Source: Acidobacteriota bacterium
GTDB taxonomy: Bacteria; Actinomycetota; Acidimicrobiia; Spongiisociales; UBA5794
Reading direction: 5' to 3'
DNA length: 10,663 nt
Assembly (NCBI GenBank): GCA_022574065.1
Contig: JACZST010000042.1
Span: forward strand, 1-10,663
Positions 6,450 through 10,663 of this stretch are shown here, piece by piece. How positions within the stretch are numbered: the stretch's first letter is position 1; each line of letters starts with the position of its first letter. Made by a program: the position numbers and the translations under genes. A model generated the notes under the pieces. The model was not told the DNA's origin. It ran no database searches and saw nothing but the letters and a program-made list of their open reading frames with translations.

Positions 6450-6854
6450 ATGACGGACAACGATGGGCCCGAGCACGTCGAACACGACCCGACGGTCATC
6501 TACGACCCGACCTCAGAACCGGCAGGGGTCGGTTCTGGGAGCAGCGTCGCCGGTGCCTTCGGCTGGGCACTGACCGTGGATTCCGGTCCCCAGGCAGGGC
6601 TGACCTATGTGCTGGGGCCCGGCGATACCTTGGTTGGCCGCGGTGGTGACTGCGACATCTTCCTCGGCGACGTCACGGTGTCACGCCATCACGCCAAGCT
6701 CTTCGTCGACGAGACCGGTCTCAGGATCGAAGACCTCGGTTCGACCAACGGGACCTACGTCAACGGTGTGTGGGCGGATTCGGCTGCCCTCGACGCAGAC
6801 GACGAGCTCATCATCGGCAAGTTTCATTTGATCGTGGCGCGCGGGGATATTTAA
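6450..6854 (+). CDS. garA: FHA-domain signalling protein, GarA/OdhI-like
   Basis: The 134-residue cytoplasmic protein has a disordered acidic N-terminal tail and one forkhead-associated domain (about 37-130), which binds phosphothreonine. The FHA core is complete: VGRGGDCDIFL with Gly63 and Arg64, VSRHHAKL with Ser78, Arg79 and His81, and GSTNGTYVNG with Asn100. GarA (M. tuberculosis) and OdhI (Corynebacterium) inhibit 2-oxoglutarate dehydrogenase and affect glutamate metabolism until Ser/Thr kinases phosphorylate an ETTSVFR motif in the tail, which the FHA domain then binds itself. Here the tail has HDPTVIYDP: one threonine (Thr15), with proline in place of the first of the two. No kinase is seen in the window. 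ATG 6450 is preferred to a TTG at 6432 because of the -10 hexamer placed 6 nt before it. Its stop overlaps the next gene (TAATG). The garA role is inferred from domain plan and synteny. Confidence 0.85.
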   Translation: MTDNDGPEHVEHDPTVIYDPTSEPAGVGSGSSVAGAFGWALTVDSGPQAGLTYVLGPGDTLVGRGGDCDIFLGDVTVSRHHAKLFVDETGLRIEDLGSTNGTYVNGVWADSAALDADDELIIGKFHLIVARGDI

Positions 6855-7564
6855 TGAGGGCGTCGCCGCTACGGGCAGCAAGAACCCGGAGCATCGGCGA
6901 AGTCATCAACCTCCTCAAGCCCGACTTCCCCGATCTGACGGTCTCCAAGCTTCGCTTTCTCGAAACCCAGGGCTTGGTCCAACCGGGCCGGTCATCGAGT
7001 GGGTACCGCATATTCACCGACGATGACGTCCGCCGTGTCGAGTACGTGCTGCAAGAACAGCGAGACCACTACCTCCCGTTGAAGGTGATCAAGTCGAAGC
7101 TTGCCGCATGGGAGCTTGGGGAGGAGTCTCCGGTTGCCCCCGAGACGGGGCCGCCGCCTGAAACCTACTTCGCATCCTCAGGCGTGTCGCTGACGGCCTC
7201 CGAGCTCATACGCTCGTCCGGGCTCTCCGCCGGCCATGTCGACGCCCTCATCGAGGTGGGGATCCTGGAACCGTCGGAGCTCCCGGACGGGACCGAGGTA
7301 TTCCGCGATTCGGATCTGTCGATCGCCAGAGCCGCCCATCGCCTGCTCGTCCATGGCCTGGAGCCCCGCCACCTGCGTGGGATCCGGCTTGCTGCAGACC
7401 GACAAACCGATCTCCTTGGCCAGCTTGTGGCCCCGTTGTTGCGACATAGGAACCCGGAGAACCGGCGCCGCTCCGGCGAGATCCTTGCCGACTGCTCGCA
7501 GGCAGCCGCACAGCTTCAAGAAAGCATGGTCAGGGGTAGGCTTCGGCGTCTTCTGGATCGATGA
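6854..7564 (+). CDS. ftsR: MerR-family regulator, FtsR / Rv1828 type
   Basis: A 236-residue transcription factor with a MerR winged-helix domain near the N-terminus (about 12-85). It contains SIGEVINLLKPDFPDLTVSK, LRFLETQGLVQPGRSSSGYR and the highly characteristic QRDHYLPLKVIKSKL at 69-83, which is nearly invariant in FtsR/Rv1828 proteins. The middle is a P/E-rich linker (about 92-110). A second helical domain (about 115-236; LTASELIRSSGLSAGHVDALIEVGIL) resembles another winged-helix unit, as in family members. In Corynebacterium glutamicum FtsR activates ftsZ and affects growth and division; the same targets here are inference. No metal-binding cysteines are present, so it is not a metal sensor. 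ATG 6854 shares one base with the FHA stop, and its own TGA overlaps the carboxypeptidase ATG (ATGA), so translation of the unit is coupled. Confidence 0.88.
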   Translation: MRASPLRAARTRSIGEVINLLKPDFPDLTVSKLRFLETQGLVQPGRSSSGYRIFTDDDVRRVEYVLQEQRDHYLPLKVIKSKLAAWELGEESPVAPETGPPPETYFASSGVSLTASELIRSSGLSAGHVDALIEVGILEPSELPDGTEVFRDSDLSIARAAHRLLVHGLEPRHLRGIRLAADRQTDLLGQLVAPLLRHRNPENRRRSGEILADCSQAAAQLQESMVRGRLRRLLDR

Positions 7565-8613
7565 TTCTCACAGCCCTTGTCTCCCTCGGTCTTGTCGTCG
7601 CGTCGTTGGTGCCCCCGGCTCCTCTGCCGGTACCAATGAGCGACCCCGGCGCGCCTCCGGCACTGGAGTCGTTTTCGTGGGCCATCCACGACGAGAGCGC
7701 CGATGTGAAGCTGGCGTCATGGAACGCGGACCGGCGTCGCTCCATGGCGTCCGTCACCAAGGTCATGACCGCAATGATCGTGCTCGACGAGATGCGCCTC
7801 GACGACACGGTCACCATCCCCGATGTCGCCACCAGCGGTTTTGGGTCGTCGGCAGGACTGGTCACCGGCGAGGAGAGGCGCGTATACGAGCTACTCATTG
7901 CGATGTTGGTCCGCTCCGGCAACGACGCAGCTATGACCTTGGCATGGCATGTCGGGGACGACAGCGTCGAGGCGTTCGTCGATCAGATGAACCAAAGGGC
8001 AACCGAGCTCGGCATGACCAATACGCGCTTCGCCAACCCGCACGGCCTGGACGCACCCGATCACTACTCGACGGCAAACGACCTGCTGAAGTTGACGCTG
8101 GCCTCACTCGACTACCAGGTGCTACAGGACATCGCTCGCATCCGCCTTGTCAAACTCCCGGACGATCCGACCGGTCGGAACCGCCTGCTCAAGAACACCA
8201 ACCTGCTCCTTGGTGCCTACCCGGGGGTGGTCGGGCTGAAGACCGGGGACACACCGTTGGCCGAGCGAGTGCTGATTTCGGTCGCCGAACGGGGCGATCG
8301 GCGCCTGGTCGGTGTGGTGATGGGAACAGACGATCACTTCCGCGATACCCGTGAGATCCTGGAGTGGGGCTTTTCTACGTATGGGTTGCGCGACCGTTGG
8401 CTCCGTCCGTTCTTCGCCGAGCAAGGCGGAGCAGGGGCTCCGGTCCCCGACCTCGGATTGTCGGAAGGCGAGATGAGACGGCTCAGGGTGATGCCGGCCC
8501 TCGACGATGGGCGCTGGAGACTGTCGGCGCTCGCCGATCTGCCAAAGGCTGCGCTCATCGGTGACTGGCTCAAGGACACAATTCCCGGCGTCGATTCGGA
8601 GCCTGACTCGTGA
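7561..8613 (+). CDS. D-alanyl-D-alanine carboxypeptidase (S11, PBP5-like)
   Basis: A 350-residue exported serine peptidase that removes the terminal D-Ala from peptidoglycan stem peptides. Residues 1-25 (MILTALVSLGLVVASLVPPAP) are a signal sequence or anchor, unusually lacking positive charge before the hydrophobic stretch. The three active-site motifs are present and correctly spaced: SVTK at 64-67, SGN at 119-121 and KTG at 227-229. Around them lie the usual family phrases NPHGLDAPDHYSTANDL and AYPGVVGLKTGDT. The C-terminal portion (about 270-350) has neither the full PBP5 beta-domain nor a membrane-anchor helix, so the enzyme is held, if at all, by its N-terminus. It overlaps merR by 4 bases (ATGA) and hpt by 4 bases (GTGA). 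I do not recall a carboxypeptidase at this position in the mycobacterial cluster. Confidence 0.9.
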   Translation: MILTALVSLGLVVASLVPPAPLPVPMSDPGAPPALESFSWAIHDESADVKLASWNADRRRSMASVTKVMTAMIVLDEMRLDDTVTIPDVATSGFGSSAGLVTGEERRVYELLIAMLVRSGNDAAMTLAWHVGDDSVEAFVDQMNQRATELGMTNTRFANPHGLDAPDHYSTANDLLKLTLASLDYQVLQDIARIRLVKLPDDPTGRNRLLKNTNLLLGAYPGVVGLKTGDTPLAERVLISVAERGDRRLVGVVMGTDDHFRDTREILEWGFSTYGLRDRWLRPFFAEQGGAGAPVPDLGLSEGEMRRLRVMPALDDGRWRLSALADLPKAALIGDWLKDTIPGVDSEPDS

Positions 8614-9206
8614 CCGACCCGTTCGTCGAAGTCATCGATGAAGCGACCCTCGCCGATCGCGTGGCGCAGCTCGGCGCCGAGATCACGAAGGACCTCGGCG
8701 ATATCGAGCCGGTCGTCGTCGGGATCCTGCGGGGTTCGGTGCCGTTTCTCCGCGATCTGGCAAAAGGTCTCCCGCTTCGGTCCGAAATCGACTTTCTTGC
8801 TCTCACCCGGTTCGGCTACGACGGGAAGGTGTCGATCGCAATGGACACCTCGATACCACTCGACGGGCGGTTCATCCTGCTCGTCGAGGACATCGTCGAC
8901 ACCGGCCTCACCCTGTCCACGCTGCGCAAGATGCTGCTCGCCAGGGGAGCGCTCGAGGTGAAGACCGTGGCGCTGGTCGACAAGGTCAAGCGCCGTATCG
9001 TGGACGTCCCCGTCGACTACGCCGGATTCGAGGTTGGCGACGAATACCTGCTCGGATACGGGATGGATTGGCAGGGAAAATATCGGAACCTACGCTCGAT
9101 CTGGGCGGCACTGGATTTGTCTGTATTGCAGAAGGATCCGCTCGCTCTCGCCCACCGTATCTTCCCCGAGCACGCCGTCCCAGCAGGCCGATCAGCCGTC
9201 CGGTGA
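8610..9206 (+). CDS. hpt: hypoxanthine phosphoribosyltransferase-like protein
   Basis: This type I phosphoribosyltransferase of 198 residues would convert hypoxanthine or guanine plus PRPP to IMP or GMP in purine salvage. Visible elements: loop I GILRGSVPF (38-46), the PRPP-binding motif VEDIVDTGLTL (92-102), the VDK of ALVDKVKRR (123-131) for the base site, and GFEVGDEYLLGYGMDWQGKYRNL (139-161), typical of HPRTs. One difference: the flexible catalytic loop, usually SSYG...SSG, is here TRFGYDGKVSIA (66-77), shorter and without the Ser-Tyr pair. Activity may be altered, or this may be a regulatory relative. The C-terminus is about 20 residues longer than E. coli Hpt. GTG at 8610 overlaps the carboxypeptidase TGA, and this is the last gene of the overlapped set. 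Confidence 0.82.
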   Translation: MTDPFVEVIDEATLADRVAQLGAEITKDLGDIEPVVVGILRGSVPFLRDLAKGLPLRSEIDFLALTRFGYDGKVSIAMDTSIPLDGRFILLVEDIVDTGLTLSTLRKMLLARGALEVKTVALVDKVKRRIVDVPVDYAGFEVGDEYLLGYGMDWQGKYRNLRSIWAALDLSVLQKDPLALAHRIFPEHAVPAGRSAVR

Positions 9207-9212
9207 TAGGCT
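9204..9212 (+). promoter_or_regulatory. extended -10 of a leaderless promoter for the DUF151 gene
   Basis: TGATAGGCT matches the extended -10 form TG-n-TAnnnT and ends 6 nt before the ATG at 9219. It overlaps the hpt stop codon. An extended -10 does not need a good -35, and none is seen. It supports 9219 as the start of the next gene. Confidence 0.4.
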
Positions 9213-9218
9213 ATGTGG

Positions 9219-9716
9219 ATGGATGATGCAGTGCCGATGGAGATCATTGGGGTGCGGATAGAGCTGCCGACGAATACGCCGATCCTGCTGCTGCGTGAGC
9301 GTGACGGCAACCGATATCTGCCGATCTGGATCGGAACGCCTGAGGCAACAGCCATCGCTCTGGCGCTCGAGGGTGTGGAAACCGCGCGACCCCTCACCCA
9401 CGACCTGCTCCGCACGATCCTCGAGGCACTCGGCGCCGCTGTGGAGCAGGTGAACGTGACCGGTCTTGACGAGGGAACGTTCTTCGCCGACCTGATTCTC
9501 GGCGCAAATGGTGACGAACTGACGATCTCGAGCCGACCCTCCGATGCCATTGCCCTGGCCACCCGCACCGGTGCGCCGGTATTCGCCTCACGCGCCCTCC
9601 TCGACGAGGCAGGCGTCGAGATTCACGACGAGGATGAAGAGGCTGAGATCGCGCAATTCAAGGAGTTCCTCGACGACATCAACCCCGAGGACTTCGAAGC
9701 ACCAGCCCAGAGCTGA
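9219..9716 (+). CDS. DUF151 bifunctional nuclease-domain protein (Rv1829-like)
   Basis: The protein has 165 residues and the DUF151/bifunctional nuclease (BFN) domain. Recognisable blocks are GVRIELPTNTPILLLRERDGNRYLPIWIG, the RPLTHDLLRTIL helix, EGTFFADLIL, SSRPSDAIALA and a C-terminal KEFLDDINPEDFE close to the tail of Rv1829 homologues. The plant founder of the family has DNase and RNase activity; in bacteria the role is unresolved, and a Thermotoga structure shows a trimer. Acidic residues in the C-terminal tail (IHDEDEEAEIAQFKEF) are typical. Three in-frame ATGs compete: 9213, 9219 and 9237. I chose 9219 because an extended -10 ends exactly 6 nt before it; 9237 would start right at the domain. 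None has a good ribosome binding site. It lies between the two merR genes as in M. tuberculosis. Confidence 0.88.
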   Translation: MDDAVPMEIIGVRIELPTNTPILLLRERDGNRYLPIWIGTPEATAIALALEGVETARPLTHDLLRTILEALGAAVEQVNVTGLDEGTFFADLILGANGDELTISSRPSDAIALATRTGAPVFASRALLDEAGVEIHDEDEEAEIAQFKEFLDDINPEDFEAPAQS

Positions 9717-9721
9717 GACGA

Positions 9722-9757
9722 GTCCCAAGTCCCGTCTTGCTTGTGACTTGCGACTTA
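9722..9757. repeat. degenerate heptamer repeats in the DUF151-merR spacer
   Basis: From 9723 the spacer reads as imperfect 7-base units (TCCCAAG, TCCCGTC, TTGCTTG, TGACTTG, CGACTTA) with a GACTTG-like core. CAAGTC (9726-9731) and GACTTG (9745-9750) also form a 6-bp inverted repeat. It may be remnant low-complexity spacer or a weak terminator hairpin for the DUF151 gene; no T-run follows. Confidence 0.35.
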
Positions 9758-9763
9758 TCCACA
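9755..9763 (+). promoter_or_regulatory. DnaA-box-like 9-mer upstream of merR
   Basis: TTATCCACA is an exact match to the strongest E. coli DnaA box. It stands alone, 8 nt upstream of a TTGACA hexamer. A single 9-mer can occur by chance, and no AT-rich region or second close copy marks an origin, so control of the merR promoter would be the only plausible role. Confidence 0.3.
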
Positions 9764-9770
9764 TGGGTTG

Positions 9771-9800
9771 TTGACAACATGTCGCTGTCGGTCCTAGTTT
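9771..9800 (+). promoter_or_regulatory. promoter of the second merR gene
   Basis: A consensus TTGACA (9771-9776) and TAGTTT (9795-9800) are 18 nt apart, predicting a start near 9807 and a 5' leader of about 60 nt. The TTGACA lies inside an 11-bp odd palindrome, TGTTGACAACA (9769-9779), that could bind a repressor. Confidence 0.65.
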
Positions 9801-9825
9801 CACCGGCGTAGTTCTGTTTTGGGAA

Positions 9826-9845
9826 TTACATCGGTGTAAGCTTAC
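9826..9845. promoter_or_regulatory. overlapping inverted repeats, candidate MerR operator
   Basis: TTACA-TCGG-TGTAA (9826-9839) is a perfect 5-bp dyad, and GTAAGCTTAC (9836-9845) is a perfect 10-bp palindrome overlapping it. They lie in the merR leader, just before the GGAGGA ribosome binding site. MerR proteins bind short dyads at their own promoters, so autoregulation is a reasonable guess. Binding is not shown. Confidence 0.4.
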
Positions 9846-9866
9846 TTGGGCAATGGAGGAAGCAAC

Positions 9867-10349
9867 ATGACGGACGAGCGACAGATGATCGACAGCTATC
9901 GCGCCCCGCAGGTGTGCGGCCTCGTCGGGATCTCGTATCGGCAGCTCGATTACTGGGCCCGGACCGGGCTGATCACACCGTCGGTTCAGGAAGCAAGCGG
10001 TTCGGGCAGCCAACGCCTATACAGCTTTAGCGACGTCGTCCAGCTCAAGGTTGTCAAACGCCTCCTGGACGCCGGCATGTCGCTGAAGAAGATCCGCAAG
10101 GCAATGGAAATCTTGAGCGTTGAGCTCGCTTCGGATTCCCCGCTCACAGACGTGACGCTGCTCTCGGACGGAATCACCATCTACGCCGCTCACAGCGCCT
10201 CTGAGGTCGTCGACGTGTTCAAGGGCGGTCAGGGCGTCTTCGGGATCGCCGTTGGCCCGGTACAGGACGAGCTCGTCGGTGAGATCCACCGGCTGTATCC
10301 CGACCACGCCGACACCGAGGTGGGACGATCGAGCGCAGCGGCACACTGA
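9867..10349 (+). CDS. MerR-family regulator, Rv1830 type
   Basis: A 160-residue transcription factor. The N-terminal winged helix (about 11-80) holds YRAPQVCGLVGISYRQLDYWARTGLITPSV, then the hallmark GSGSQRLYSFSDVVQLKVVKRLLDAGMSLKKIRKAM, shared with Rv1830-type proteins. The C-terminal part (about 95-145) has DVTLLSDGITIYAAHSASEVVDVFKGGQGVFGIAVGPVQDEL, a small domain also found in Rv1830 homologues. No metal-coordinating cysteine pair is present. Mycobacterial work ties Rv1830 to growth and cell-division control; its ligand is unknown. The start at ATG 9867 is secure: GGAGGA lies at 9856-9861, 5 nt upstream. Unlike most genes here it has a long leader with a consensus promoter and dyads. Its TGA overlaps a possible CTG start of the next gene. 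Confidence 0.9.
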   Translation: MTDERQMIDSYRAPQVCGLVGISYRQLDYWARTGLITPSVQEASGSGSQRLYSFSDVVQLKVVKRLLDAGMSLKKIRKAMEILSVELASDSPLTDVTLLSDGITIYAAHSASEVVDVFKGGQGVFGIAVGPVQDELVGEIHRLYPDHADTEVGRSSAAAH

Positions 10350-10663
10350 ACAGCGAATTCGGTCCTGGCCCCGCAGACCAGACTCAGTTCGCTCACAAGA
10401 GCGAGCGAGAGTTCGCCAGTTTGCTCGACTTCTACGATGTGGCCTGGGACTACGAGCCACGGGCCTTTGCCATCGAGTGGAACGACGCCGGGGAGCCCAC
10501 CAAGTACTTCAGACCAGACTTCTATCTCCCTGATGATGATCTCTACATCGAGATCACGACGATGAACCAGAAGCTGGTCACCAAGAAGAACCAGAAGATC
10601 AGGAAACTCAGGGACCTCTACCCGGAGATCCGGTGCAAGGTCTTCTACCAACGGGACTATCTC
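10346..10663 (+). CDS. PD-(D/E)XK-like domain protein, partial, possible CTG start
   Basis: The reading frame runs off the window; 106 codons are visible. FAHKSEREFASLLDFYDVAWDYEPRAF (15-41) is followed by YFRPDFYLPDDDLYIEITTMNQK (54-76) and a basic stretch (KKNQKIRKLRDLYPEIRCKVFYQRDYL). The order helix, YEPR strand, PDFYLP, then IEI matches the PD-(D/E)XK nuclease core seen in TnsA-like and Holliday-resolvase-like folds, with Asp58 and Glu69 as candidate metal ligands; the usual lysine two residues after Glu69 is a threonine. I recall actinobacterial proteins with this domain fused ahead of a phosphoribosyltransferase, so an hpt domain may follow outside the window; that is inference. No ATG, GTG or TTG occurs in frame before the domain after the stop at 10279-10281; the CTG at 10346 overlaps the merR TGA as CTGA, like the other 4-base overlaps here. 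A TTG at 10421 would cut into the domain. Confidence 0.65.
   Translation, partial: MNSEFGPGPADQTQFAHKSEREFASLLDFYDVAWDYEPRAFAIEWNDAGEPTKYFRPDFYLPDDDLYIEITTMNQKLVTKKNQKIRKLRDLYPEIRCKVFYQRDYL

Noticed and set aside
7236..8354. Long plus-strand open frame of 372 codons
   Set aside because: It overlaps the merR and carboxypeptidase genes in another frame. Its product is rich in Arg, Pro and Gly with no motif, while the overlapped genes have complete family signatures.
9755..9845. Replication origin
   Set aside because: There is only one DnaA-box-like 9-mer, no AT-rich unwinding region, and neither dnaA nor dnaN is nearby.

Overview
The window looks like chromosomal DNA of a high-GC actinobacterium. 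The best clue is synteny: the order pgsA, gcvH, FHA protein (GarA type), MerR (FtsR/Rv1828 type), DUF151 nuclease and MerR (Rv1830 type) repeats the Rv1822-Rv1830 neighbourhood of Mycobacterium tuberculosis. The proteins themselves are not close to the mycobacterial ones. A GTG or TTG start at several genes, apparently leaderless promoters and a DUF6941 gene fit a deep actinobacterial lineage; an Acidimicrobiia-like organism is my inference and is not proven.

The left part (1-4800) is accessory in character. It holds a broken sulfatase remnant at the left edge (minus strand), a membrane acyltransferase of the OafA type (minus), a divergent alpha/beta hydrolase related to proline iminopeptidases, a DUF222-HNH (13E12/REP13E12-type) endonuclease gene with a perfect LexA/SOS box over its start codon, a small YCII-domain protein (minus) and a two-helix potassium-channel-like protein.

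The right part (4880-10663) is a dense plus-strand housekeeping block. A possible 23-residue leader ORF runs into DUF6941, followed by pgsA (phospholipid synthesis) and a stand-alone gcvH. Next comes a tightly overlapped unit: garA-like FHA gene, ftsR-like merR, a D-Ala-D-Ala carboxypeptidase and an hpt-like phosphoribosyltransferase, with overlaps of 1, 4 and 4 bases. It is followed by the bifunctional nuclease and, behind its own promoter region, the second merR. The last gene runs off the right edge. It encodes a PD-(D/E)XK-like domain, has no ATG/GTG/TTG before the domain and may start at a CTG that overlaps the merR stop.

Taken together, the right block links central nitrogen/carbon control (GarA), division or growth control (FtsR), peptidoglycan trimming, purine salvage and membrane lipid synthesis. 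No tRNA, rRNA, CRISPR array or intact insertion sequence was seen. The most notable signals are the SOS box placed on a leaderless start codon, the repeated TAnnnT-6/7-nt-ATG layout at four genes, the insertion of cell-wall and purine genes into the garA/ftsR cluster, and the CTG-start candidate.
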